Made by a program: the position numbers and the translations under genes. 64,000 bases of DNA from Candidatus Leptofilum gracile. Its GTDB lineage: Bacteria > Chloroflexota > Anaerolineae > Promineifilales > Promineifilaceae. The notes below the pieces were generated by a model. The model made no database searches, was not told the DNA's origin, and worked only from the letters and a program-made list of their open reading frames with translations. Positions 38,472 to 45,720 of the stretch are shown here, one piece after another. How positions within the stretch are numbered: the first letter of the stretch is position 1; the number at the start of each line of letters is the position of its first letter. Location of the stretch: positions 248,001-312,000 of the forward strand of contig JADJOJ010000006.1 of assembly GCA_016713825.1 (NCBI GenBank), written 5' to 3'.

Positions 38472-38556
38472 TAGCCACAGATTGCACAGATTACGCAGAT
38501 TTTCTTTATTCTCTGTGTAACTCTGTGTAATCTCCGTGCAACTCTGTGTTCCGCTT
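38472..38556. repeat. cacagattacgcagatt / ctctgtgtaactctgtg repeat
   Basis: The left half has (g)cacagatt-acgcagatt units and the right half ctctgtgtaactctgtgtaatc-like complements. It occupies nearly all of the gap between the ABC-F gene and the next start. Confidence 0.78.
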
Positions 38557-38574
38557 TTAAAAAGGAGTTTTCAT

Positions 38575-39204
38575 ATGAAAATTGGCATAATTGGTACTGG
38601 TAATGTAGGCAGCGCTTTGGGCAAAGGGTGGGCCAGCCAGGGACATGAGGTTGTTTTTGGCACGCGGCAGCCGGAGAGCGAGAAGGTGCAAACGCTGCTG
38701 GCGGAGATGGGTGAGGGGGTTACGGCCGTTTCCATCCCCAGCGCCATCGAACAAGCCGAGATTGTTGTGCTGGCCACCCCCTGGAACGCCGTCTCCGACG
38801 TGGCCCACGCCGTGAGCGACTGGCGGGGCAAAATCGTCATCGACGCCACCAACCCGATTGCCCCCGGATTCCAGCTGGCCGTTGGCCACACCACCTCCGC
38901 CGCCGAGCAGTTGGCCACCTTCTTGCCCGGAGCCAGCGTCGTCAAAGCGTTTAACAGCACCGGTGCAGAAAATATGGCCGACCCGCTGTACGACGGCGAA
39001 CCGACCACCATGTTCATCTGCGGCGACGATGCGGAGGCCAAGGCAACGGTGACTGAATTGGCTGAATCATTGGGCTTTGACGTGGCCGATGTGGGGGGGC
39101 TGGAAGCGGCCCGGCTCATCGAGCCGCTGGCGCTGGTCTGGATCAATCTGGCCATCAAACAAGGCTTGGGCCGCAACATCGCCTTAAAACTCGTTCGCCG
39201 CTAA
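38575..39204 (+). CDS. NADPH-F420 reductase-like protein
   Basis: A 209-residue dinucleotide-binding protein. It starts MKIGIIGTGNVGSALGKGWA (Rossmann G-x-G-x-x-G) and has VFGTRQPES, a strand binding the 2'-phosphate of NADP. VIDATNPIAPG and VVKAFNSTGAENM also match the F420H2:NADP oxidoreductase / NpdG-like family. The family transfers hydride between NADPH and F420. AAAAGGAGT precedes the ATG at 38575. Confidence 0.87.
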   Translation: MKIGIIGTGNVGSALGKGWASQGHEVVFGTRQPESEKVQTLLAEMGEGVTAVSIPSAIEQAEIVVLATPWNAVSDVAHAVSDWRGKIVIDATNPIAPGFQLAVGHTTSAAEQLATFLPGASVVKAFNSTGAENMADPLYDGEPTTMFICGDDAEAKATVTELAESLGFDVADVGGLEAARLIEPLALVWINLAIKQGLGRNIALKLVRR

Positions 39205-39215
39205 GGTCTTGACGA

Positions 39216-39283
39216 TGTCATACCCGCGAAGGCGGGTATCCATTCCGTGCGCAAAAGTGGATTCCCGCATTCGGGGGAATGAC
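39216..39283. repeat. gtcatacccgcgaaggcgggtatcc type palindromic repeat
   Basis: Two nested hairpins (ACCCGCgaagGCGGGT and ATTCCCGCattcGGGGGAAT) lie between GTCAT and ATGAC ends. This kind of dispersed repeat occurs in many bacterial genomes. It sits between the ends of two convergent genes. Confidence 0.8.
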
Positions 39284-39300
39284 ACCCAGGACTCTATTTT

Positions 39301-41064
39301 TTACAGCAGTTTTATCGCTTCTGGCAGCCAATCGGCGATTTCGCTGGCGAGCAGGCCGGACTTTCGCCCACTGCGTTCCCCAGCCAGGCCGTGCAGCGTG
39401 CCGCCCAGGCGAGCCGCGTCGTAGGGCGGCAGCCCCTGCCCTAGCAGCGTGGCGATGACGCCGCTCAGCACATCGCCGCTGCCGCCAACGGCCAGCACCG
39501 GATTGGCAAAGGGCAGCAAGGTTGCCTGTCCGTCCGGTGCAGCGATTACGGTGTACGCCCCCTTAAATAACACAACTTGATTCCATTTTGCTGCTTGAGC
39601 CAGAGCCGTTTCGATCCGATCTTGCTCCAGCAGTTCAGCCAATGAAATACCCATCAGCCGGGCCATTTCTGCCGGGTGCGGCGTGAGGACGCAGCGGGCA
39701 GGCAGCCGCTGCCACCAATTTTCCAGGCGCGCCAAACTGTTCAGCCCGTCGGCGTCAATTACCATTGGCACGTCGGGCGCAGCGCGTTCGGCGGCAAAGA
39801 GGGTGGTGATGAAGTCGTCGGCGTCGCCCAGGCCGGGGCCGACGAGCAGGGCGTCGTAGCTGCTGGCGGTTTGGTGGATGTGGTGGGCGGATACGGCCGT
39901 TAACCACCCCAAATCTTCGCTGCGGCCGGGGTCCTCACCGTGCCGCTTGTCAGTCACATCCAGGTAGGTCGCCTCCGGCAGCGCCACAGAAATGCCCAAC
40001 CGCAGCGCCGTCGGCACGGCCAAAGTGACCAATCCCGCCCCGGCGCGAAACGCCCCCCGCGCCGCCAGCAGCGGTGCCCCGCGATATTTTTCGCAGCCAG
40101 CAGCGATGAGCAGCTTGCCAAAGGTGCCCTTGTGCCCATCTTTGGGGCGGGGCGGCAGCAGGCCGCGGGCCAGTTCCAGCGTGGCCACTTCAACAGGCAC
40201 GTCCTCTACCATTTCCGGCGTGATGCCAATGTCCGCCACGACCAGTTCGCCAACGGCCGTTGCCCCCGGAAACACAAAATGCCCCTGCTTCGGCCCGGCA
40301 AAGGTGACGGTGAGATCGGCGGGCAATGCGACGGGATCGAGTTCGCCCGTGTCGCAGTTGAGGCCGGAGGGGCAGTCTACGGCGATGGTGAAGGGGTGTG
40401 CGATGAGGACATCGCGGGGTGAAGGGGTGACAAGGTGACCGGGTGAGGGGGTGACCGGGTGAAGGGGTGACCAGGTGACCGGGGCGCTCTCTGTCACCTT
40501 GTCACCGGCAACCACAGGTTGCACCCACCTTGTCACCTTGTCAGAAAAATCAGTCAGGTTTGTCAGCGGAGAACGCGCCGCATTTGCCAGCTCGGCGCGG
40601 CGTTCGGCCAGACCAGCGGCCGTTTGCTGCATCAGTTTGGCCAGGTCGCCGGTGATGGGGCGGGTGACGCCGGTGCCCAGCAGGGCGTCGATGAGGATGT
40701 CGGTGAGGCGCAGGCGGGTGCGCAGGACGCGGAAGCGCTGGTCGAAGCTGGCTTCGACGGCGAAGAGGCCCATTTGCTGAATTTTGGCGTAATTTTCGTC
40801 GCTGGCGGGGTCGCGCGGTTTAAAGAGGTAGAAGGCAACATCAGCCCCGGCTTCGGCCAGGTACCGTCCGGCGACGAGGCCATCGCCGCCGTTGTTGCCG
40901 GGGCCAACCAGCACCAGCACGCTGGCATCTTGCACCGGCCAGCGGGCGATGATGGCTTGGGCCAGACCGCGCCCGGCGGTTTCCATCATCTGGGCGTAGC
41001 TGTTGCCGTGGGAATCGGCCGTTTTTTCGGCGGCCACCATTTGGGAGACGGTGAATAGTTTCAT
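39301..41064 (-). CDS. nnr: bifunctional NAD(P)HX epimerase/dehydratase with in-frame repeat insertion
   Basis: A 587-residue metabolite-repair enzyme. The epimerase (YjeF_N) domain has VLVGPGNNGGDGLVAGRYL and LLGTGVTRP; its VDCPSGLNCDTGE follows only after a low-complexity insert. The dehydratase domain has KGTFGKLLIAAG, GPGLGD, LTPHPAEMARL, and VGGSGDVLSGV with the catalytic Asp. The insert, about 60 residues with repeated Val-Thr-Pro-Ser-Pro, is encoded by a gtgac-caaggtgaccggg repeat (40416-40542) that also occurs between genes at 47677. It falls in a likely surface loop before the VD-PSGL strand. No Shine-Dalgarno is evident. Confidence 0.92.
   Translation of the reverse strand: MKLFTVSQMVAAEKTADSHGNSYAQMMETAGRGLAQAIIARWPVQDASVLVLVGPGNNGGDGLVAGRYLAEAGADVAFYLFKPRDPASDENYAKIQQMGLFAVEASFDQRFRVLRTRLRLTDILIDALLGTGVTRPITGDLAKLMQQTAAGLAERRAELANAARSPLTNLTDFSDKVTRWVQPVVAGDKVTESAPVTWSPLHPVTPSPGHLVTPSPRDVLIAHPFTIAVDCPSGLNCDTGELDPVALPADLTVTFAGPKQGHFVFPGATAVGELVVADIGITPEMVEDVPVEVATLELARGLLPPRPKDGHKGTFGKLLIAAGCEKYRGAPLLAARGAFRAGAGLVTLAVPTALRLGISVALPEATYLDVTDKRHGEDPGRSEDLGWLTAVSAHHIHQTASSYDALLVGPGLGDADDFITTLFAAERAAPDVPMVIDADGLNSLARLENWWQRLPARCVLTPHPAEMARLMGISLAELLEQDRIETALAQAAKWNQVVLFKGAYTVIAAPDGQATLLPFANPVLAVGGSGDVLSGVIATLLGQGLPPYDAARLGGTLHGLAGERSGRKSGLLASEIADWLPEAIKLL
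40416..40542. repeat. ggtgaccgggtgaagg repeat inside nnr
   Basis: The left arm carries five or six copies of gtgac(c/a)-(a/g)gg units; the right arm has the complement (gtcaccttgtcacc, caccttgtcaccttgtca). It lies entirely within the nnr reading frame and keeps it open. The same units recur in the intergenic element at 47677-47721. Confidence 0.85.
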
Positions 41065-41065
41065 A

Positions 41066-41158
41066 TTAAGAAGCGGAACACAGAGTTACACAGAGGCAGC
41101 ACAGAGTTTCACAGAGGAAAAGCGTTAATCTATTTTAATCTGCGTAATCTTTGATTTT
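41066..41158. repeat. cacagagttacacagagg and aatctgcgtaatctttga repeats
   Basis: Two acacagagtt(a/t)cacagagg units are followed by a ttaatctattttaatctgcgtaatc unit. Both families recur elsewhere in the window. They fill the 145-base gap between nnr and the SDR gene. Confidence 0.75.
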
Positions 41159-41209
41159 TAAGACGGCCGTTGGCAAATCATTCTGAATGCGGTTTCAAGT
41201 AGTTGCCGT

Positions 41210-42196
41210 TTATGATTTGCTTAACAACCCCTGCTGCCAGTACCATTCTAACGTTTTTTTTGCGCCATCGGCAAATGGGGTGGGCTGGAAGCCGAGTTCA
41301 TCGGCCGCTTTTTGGTAGGTGACGTGCCAATCCTGGAAGACGTAGGGGGCCATGTTGATGGGGTAAAATGGTTCGCGCCCGGTGAATTTGGAGAGGGCGG
41401 TCCAGGCGCGGGCCAGCAGCAGCACCATCCAGGTGGGAAAGTTGAGCCGCCAGTGGCCAATCCCGGCCAGGTTGTTGACGATGGTGTTGACCCGGTTGTG
41501 CTCCAACGATTCGCCGCAGATGTTGTAGATTTGGCCAAAACGGCCGTTCCTTAACGCCAATTCCACCCCCTGCACCACATCCGGCACAAAAACGGGGAAG
41601 GTGATGTGACGGCCGTTGTCTACCTTGATGCGCCACCCTTTGAGCGGTTCTTCAAAAAAGAGGCGGTTGAAGGCGTAGCGCCCCCACGGGCCGTAAAACG
41701 CGCCGGGGCGCAGCACGATGGCGGGCAGACCGTCGTGAGCGTGGGCAGCCAGGACGCGCTTTTCCGCTTCTAGCTTGCTGAGCTGGTACGGCTCTTGCGG
41801 ATTGCAGCGGGTGGTTTCGTCGATGGGGCGGTTGGTGGGCGGCTTGCCGACGACGGCGATGGTGGAGATGTAGATGAAGCGCTGGATGGGATGGTGTTGA
41901 ACGGCTTGGAGAACGGCCGTTGTCCCCCCCACATTGGTTTGCCAAAACTCATCCATCTCCCCCCAAAAGCGAAACAGCCCGGCGGCGTGGATGACCTGAT
42001 CGCAGCCCGCACACGCCTGAGAAATGGCTGCCACGTCGGTGATGTCTTCGGCGTAGGCCAGCTCGACGCCCAGCTTTTGCAGGAATTGCGTGTCGCTGCT
42101 GGGGCGCACCACGGCGCGCAGGGCGTAGCCGGCGTTGACCAAATGCGGTACAAGGTGGTGGCCTAAAAAGCCGGTTGCGCCTGTGAGTAAAATCAT
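41210..42196 (-). CDS. NAD-dependent epimerase/dehydratase (extended SDR)
   Basis: A 328-residue extended short-chain dehydrogenase. It has TGATGFLGHHLV (Rossmann), VIHAAG, the active site YISTIA (Ser/Thr) and YQLSK (Tyr-x3-Lys), and LRPGAFYGP. The middle and C-terminus resemble dihydroflavonol-reductase/hopanoid-associated sugar epimerases. The substrate is open. The upstream minus-strand sequence shows no Shine-Dalgarno. Confidence 0.88.
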   Translation of the reverse strand: MILLTGATGFLGHHLVPHLVNAGYALRAVVRPSSDTQFLQKLGVELAYAEDITDVAAISQACAGCDQVIHAAGLFRFWGEMDEFWQTNVGGTTAVLQAVQHHPIQRFIYISTIAVVGKPPTNRPIDETTRCNPQEPYQLSKLEAEKRVLAAHAHDGLPAIVLRPGAFYGPWGRYAFNRLFFEEPLKGWRIKVDNGRHITFPVFVPDVVQGVELALRNGRFGQIYNICGESLEHNRVNTIVNNLAGIGHWRLNFPTWMVLLLARAWTALSKFTGREPFYPINMAPYVFQDWHVTYQKAADELGFQPTPFADGAKKTLEWYWQQGLLSKS

Positions 42197-42225
42197 AAGG
42201 AGATTGCGCGTGTGCCAATGTTCAG

Positions 42226-42272
42226 GTTTTCAAGTGTTCAAGTAGAAAAATGACACTTGCACACTTGAAAAC
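42226..42272. repeat. gttttcaagtgttcaagt inverted repeat
   Basis: GTTTTCAAGTGT at 42226-42237 pairs with ACACTTGAAAAC at 42261-42272, with a further AAGT/ACTT pair inside. It lies just downstream of the tRNA gene and could end its transcript. Confidence 0.8.
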
Positions 42273-42293
42273 TGGAACACTTATTTGGAGAGG

Positions 42294-42366
42294 TACCCCA
42301 GGAGGGAATCGAACCCCCAACCTACAGATTAGAAGTCTGGTGCTCTGTCCGTTGAGCTACTGGGGC
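42294..42366 (-). tRNA. tRNA-Arg (anticodon UCU)
   Basis: A 73-base cloverleaf. The acceptor arm GCCCCAG pairs with CTGGGGT (a G-U pair at the end) and the discriminator is A. The D arm has GTAGCTCAACGGACAGAGC, the anticodon loop CTTCTAA places TCT at 42331-42333 (plus-strand AGA), and the T arm contains GGTTCGATTCC. The CCA end is not encoded. No integrase or attachment-site duplication is seen next to it. Confidence 0.96.
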
Positions 42367-42407
42367 GGGTTATCAGGTGGCAATTCTAAACGGCAACGGG
42401 AGGGGCG

Positions 42408-43112
42408 TCAACTTTGTCGCAGGGCGAGGGCGGCGGGGACGATTTGTTGTTGGAAACGGCCGTCCTCCAACCAACTTAACAAGCTCTCTAAATCCGGCAG
42501 CACGTCATTGGCGGTGAAGCGAATGGCCCAATGGTGCACATACGGCGTGATGGCGATGATGTAGGTGTTGTTTTGGTACGCCTGCCACATCTCCATGGCG
42601 GTGCCCATGCTGGGCAAGGGCAGGTAAGCGATGAGTAAATCGGCTTCACTGGCTTTGTTGGTCATAGAGAGGAAAGTGTGGCGGGCTTGATCATCGGTGT
42701 ATTGCAAGCTGTTGGGGTTTTCGGCCCACGGGTCGATGAGCTGCACGTCGGGGATGTGACGGCGCAGGGCGTCGCTGAGCAGCAGGCGGTAATCCTGGCT
42801 TTCCATTAAGGTGTCGTGCCGGTTGGCCTGCATCACCCCGGCGATGAACACGCGCAGCGGTTCGCTGCCGCCCACGGATGGGGGGAAGAGGCTGATCTGG
42901 TCGCCGTCTTGCAAAATGGTGTCTAGTTCGGCCGTTTCGTTGTTGATGGCAACGGCCGTTACCAGGCCATCTTCAATCCCTAACTGATTGGTGATGTGAA
43001 CGGCCGTTGCCTTTTCTGGCAAATGCATGGCAAACGCGTGGTGGGGCAATCCCTCTGCCGCCGCCGGGCGATTGGCCCGCAGCACCCCGTACAGTTTTAC
43101 TTCTACCTTCAC
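42408..43112 (-). CDS. ThiS/MoaD-like domain fused to nucleoside deoxyribosyltransferase-like domain
   Basis: A 234-residue protein. Residues 1-82 form a ubiquitin-like ThiS/MoaD domain (MKVEVKLYGVLR, AVAINNETAELDTILQDGDQISLFPPSVGG) whose Gly-Gly is internal, not terminal. Residues 86-225 resemble nucleoside 2-deoxyribosyltransferases (RVFIAGVMQAN, LIDPWAENP, EADLLIAYLPLPSMGTAMEM with the expected catalytic Glu). It starts at GTG 43112 after AAGGAGA. The fusion is unusual. If the Gly-Gly is used for sulfur transfer it would need cleavage; otherwise the domain may be structural. Confidence 0.8.
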   Translation of the reverse strand: MKVEVKLYGVLRANRPAAAEGLPHHAFAMHLPEKATAVHITNQLGIEDGLVTAVAINNETAELDTILQDGDQISLFPPSVGGSEPLRVFIAGVMQANRHDTLMESQDYRLLLSDALRRHIPDVQLIDPWAENPNSLQYTDDQARHTFLSMTNKASEADLLIAYLPLPSMGTAMEMWQAYQNNTYIIAITPYVHHWAIRFTANDVLPDLESLLSWLEDGRFQQQIVPAALALRQS

Positions 43113-43126
43113 GACATTCTCCTTAG

Positions 43127-43330
43127 TAAACCTCCGGGAGGCTTCAAAAATGGCCTCTGTTACGCACTGAACCTCCCGGAGGTTGGGTTTTCATTCATGG
43201 TGGTCAACGACAGTTGGGGTCGTCTCCTTCGTAAATGTGGGTCGGATTGCCAATCTGACCTACGATTTTCATTCATTTTTGGGTGACGCGCAGCGGCGTG
43301 GTGTCTGTGGTGTCTCCTGTAAGGTAAGTT
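43127..43330 (-). repeat. stacked leader modules upstream of the ThiS-fusion gene
   Basis: This is most of the 301-base gap 43113-43413. Read on the minus strand it holds two modules, each with AGGAGA, a small hairpin (CGAC...GTCG type), then ATGAATGAAAA, then a repeat. In the first module (ATG at 43276) the repeat is a gtcggattggcaatccgac-like palindrome. In the second (ATG at 43198) it is the cctccgggagg...cctcccggagg element. The open frame from 43276 runs through both to a stop at 43160. 43127-43205 is identical to 49668-49746. The last AAGGAGA is the gene's own ribosome-binding site. Confidence 0.85.
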
Positions 43331-43353
43331 GTTAAACTTGCCCAACGGCTTAA

Positions 43354-43392
43354 ACAAAAAACCGCCGAGCCTGGTTAACCAGACTCGACGGT
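43354..43392 (-). terminator. terminator after the 148-residue unknown gene
   Basis: ACCGCCGAGCCTGGTT pairs with AACCAGACTCGACGGT (43361-43392), followed by a T-rich run on the minus strand (43354-43360). It ends the two-gene unit 45472-43414. Confidence 0.88.
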
Positions 43393-43413
43393 TCACAATG
43401 AATTTCAACAAAC

Positions 43414-43860
43414 TTATTCGTCCAAAATGGGGCGCACGCCCTGGTAAATTTTGGGGCCAGCCATCGTTTTGATGATGGTGTCTGGTGAGCGCTTCACCTT
43501 TTGGGCGATTTCGGTGGCGGTCATTGGTTTGTTGGCGTTGGCCAACAGCACGCAGAAAACGGCATCTACCAGCGAGGTGCGGGTGACAAAATCATCGGGC
43601 ACCTGGCTGAAGTATGCCTGTACCACATATTGAAAACCATCGACCCGCGTCACTTCCCCCGTCTCGGCATCAACTAAATCTACCTGATCGGTTTCGTTTT
43701 CCAGGCTGATATCATCGCCAATGTCCAGGCGGGTAAGCAGGTATGTTTTCAGGTCCAGGTCAGATTTGTCCCACCAGTCGTAGTCGATGTAAAAGCGCGT
43801 ATCCGCCGTGGCGCGTTTAAGCATAGACGGATTGAGTTTTGGTCGTGGACTATTAGCCAA
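43414..43860 (-). CDS. conserved-looking protein of unknown function with C-terminal helix-turn-helix-like segment
   Basis: A 148-residue acidic protein I do not recognise. An N-terminal basic stretch is followed by an aromatic segment (RFYIDYDWWDKSDLDLKTYLL), a beta-rich middle, and a C-terminal segment MTATEIAQKVKRSPDTIIKTM that looks like a winged-helix recognition region. The likely start is TTG 43860, six bases after AGGGAGA. It follows the 527-residue gene by 28 bases in the same direction and ends at a terminator, so the two form one unit. Confidence 0.75.
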   Translation of the reverse strand: MANSPRPKLNPSMLKRATADTRFYIDYDWWDKSDLDLKTYLLTRLDIGDDISLENETDQVDLVDAETGEVTRVDGFQYVVQAYFSQVPDDFVTRTSLVDAVFCVLLANANKPMTATEIAQKVKRSPDTIIKTMAGPKIYQGVRPILDE

Positions 43861-43888
43861 GGTAATTCTCCCTATCAATCAATATGTA

Positions 43889-45472
43889 TCAGGCGCCTTC
43901 TTGCCAGCGGTTGCGATCAAACTGCCAGTAATGGTCGCCGACGGGCACAAACGCGGGATGGCGCACCAGCTCGGCAAACAATGGGCCAGGCGGCATACGG
44001 CGCAGCATGTTGATGGCGCTGTAGAGCGTTTTGGCGTGCACCGCGCTCTGCGGTGTGAGTTCAGACAGTTTGGGGAAGATTTCGGCCAGCAGGGATGAGA
44101 CGGTGCGCTGGTGGCTTTCGGCGCGGCGCCATAGGGCGTCGATGGCGGCGACGACGTCGGTGCCAACAATCATCAAATCGTCAAAGCCACAGCCAACGGA
44201 GCGGCGTTGCAATTCAAAATGGATGCGGTTATCAACGGCCGTTGCCAACCGTACCCATTCTCGCTGTGGCCGTCGGCGATCAAAGCCGAGGCTAAGCACG
44301 CCTGGTTTGGGGCCGGGATTAATGTGCACAAAGCCACCAATGGGAATGCCGTTCTTCTCGTACCAGCCGCTGAGGCCGTAGATGTAGCGCCCCTCGTGGA
44401 CCACCCAGCCTACCACTTCTTCCTGTGTCTGGTCATCGATGAAGACGACGCGCTGACGGGGAGAGTTGCTGGGGGGGAACAACGGCCGTATCCGCGAACT
44501 CAGCGGAATGACCCCGGCATGCCGGTGGGGAAACATCAGGGTAAAGACCACCGGCTGTGGCGAAGCTGGCTCGGCCAGGTCAGACCATTCATCATCCAGT
44601 TCCCGCTCTAGCAGCAGCAGCTGGGGGCTGAGCAGCGCCCGGTCGTGGGGAATGGGCTGGTATAGGAGCCGGTCGGGTGTTTTTTGCACTTCATCTGGTT
44701 CCATGCGGCGCAGGAACCAGGCAACTTCGCCTTTGGGCGCTACTTCATCAAAGCGGGCGTCTTCTAGCAAATGGTGGTTCAGTGAAAAATGCTGCACGGC
44801 GGGGTCTAGCGAGGGGTCCATGTCCAGGTGCGGCACAATTTCAGCGGTGGGCAGCGGGCCGCCTTCGTTAATTTCTAGCACGGCTTCGGCCAGGTGCAGG
44901 TGCCCGGTGTTTACTTCGGCCATGAGCTGCTTAACAAACCAGACGTCGCCCAGCTTCACAAATTCGGGGCGCTCTTTGAGTTGTTGGGCAACGGCCGTTT
45001 TCACCCAGCCGCCATATTTTTCTACCAGCTCATCCACATCCACCTGCACCAGCAGGTCTACAGCATTGCCGCTGTCGGCGTTGAGGGTGTGGTCTGGCTG
45101 AAGGTCGGCGGCAAATTCACGGGGTTTGTCATCGATTTCGACGGCGATCACTTTGAATTGGCCATCGTGCGGATTGTAGCCATCGCGAACGGCCGATACG
45201 TTCCCATGCGCAAATTGCAGCGCCGGAAACACCAGTTGGTCGCCCACGGTATAGCTGTTTTTGGGCTGGTAAATGGTGCGGCCAGACAATTTTTTCTTTA
45301 CCTGGCTGGCTTCTTCCGCCACGCGGTAAGCCATGAGCATGCGCGTGATTTCATCTGCCGTTTGCGGCCGTTCCACCTCTAAAAAGTGGTTATAAATTTG
45401 TTCGATGTCGGTTTTGGTTAGGGTAAAATCCGCTCCCCAATAAGTTTCAGTCTGGGTTCGGGGCTGAATCAC
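43889..45472 (-). CDS. large protein of unknown function, first gene of a two-gene unit
   Basis: A 527-residue soluble protein without a motif I can assign. The N-terminal ~60 residues (TKTDIEQIYNHFLEVERPQTADEITRMLMAYR) look like a helical, helix-turn-helix-like domain. A small beta-barrel-like stretch follows (YTVGDQLVFPALQFAHGNVSAVRDGYNP). A long central part resembles no catalytic family, and the end reads FVPVGDHYWQFDRNRW. The GTG at 45472 follows GAGGAGA; frames further upstream are less likely. The content suggests a nucleic-acid-related or regulatory role, but this is a guess. The gap 45473-45720 holds only ACGGCCGT copies. Confidence 0.75.
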   Translation of the reverse strand: MIQPRTQTETYWGADFTLTKTDIEQIYNHFLEVERPQTADEITRMLMAYRVAEEASQVKKKLSGRTIYQPKNSYTVGDQLVFPALQFAHGNVSAVRDGYNPHDGQFKVIAVEIDDKPREFAADLQPDHTLNADSGNAVDLLVQVDVDELVEKYGGWVKTAVAQQLKERPEFVKLGDVWFVKQLMAEVNTGHLHLAEAVLEINEGGPLPTAEIVPHLDMDPSLDPAVQHFSLNHHLLEDARFDEVAPKGEVAWFLRRMEPDEVQKTPDRLLYQPIPHDRALLSPQLLLLERELDDEWSDLAEPASPQPVVFTLMFPHRHAGVIPLSSRIRPLFPPSNSPRQRVVFIDDQTQEEVVGWVVHEGRYIYGLSGWYEKNGIPIGGFVHINPGPKPGVLSLGFDRRRPQREWVRLATAVDNRIHFELQRRSVGCGFDDLMIVGTDVVAAIDALWRRAESHQRTVSSLLAEIFPKLSELTPQSAVHAKTLYSAINMLRRMPPGPLFAELVRHPAFVPVGDHYWQFDRNRWQEGA

Positions 45473-45720
45473 AGCAGTCTCCTCATTAACAGGGAAAGTC
45501 AGGTATTTGGGCGTTGGCAAAAATGAGCTAATTGGGAATAGATGACCAACGCTTTTAGAAGCGTTTCCTGTTTGGAATTTTTTTGTCAACGCTTCGTCAA
45601 CGGCCGTTTGCCACAACTGCGGCGGTAGATTAAGAAACGGCCGTTTAGATTGAGTTGCAGCACAGCTTAAGATTATACCAATCTGCCCCCCCTACGCCAA
45701 TCTCCACCCAATTCGGCTGG

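Noticed and set aside
39216..39283. Integron attC site
   Set aside because: No integrase, no GTT core site; the pattern fits the common dispersed GTCAT...ATGAC palindromic repeats.
42294..42366. tRNA gene as an integration site of a genomic island
   Set aside because: No integrase and no second copy of the tRNA 3' end is visible within the window.
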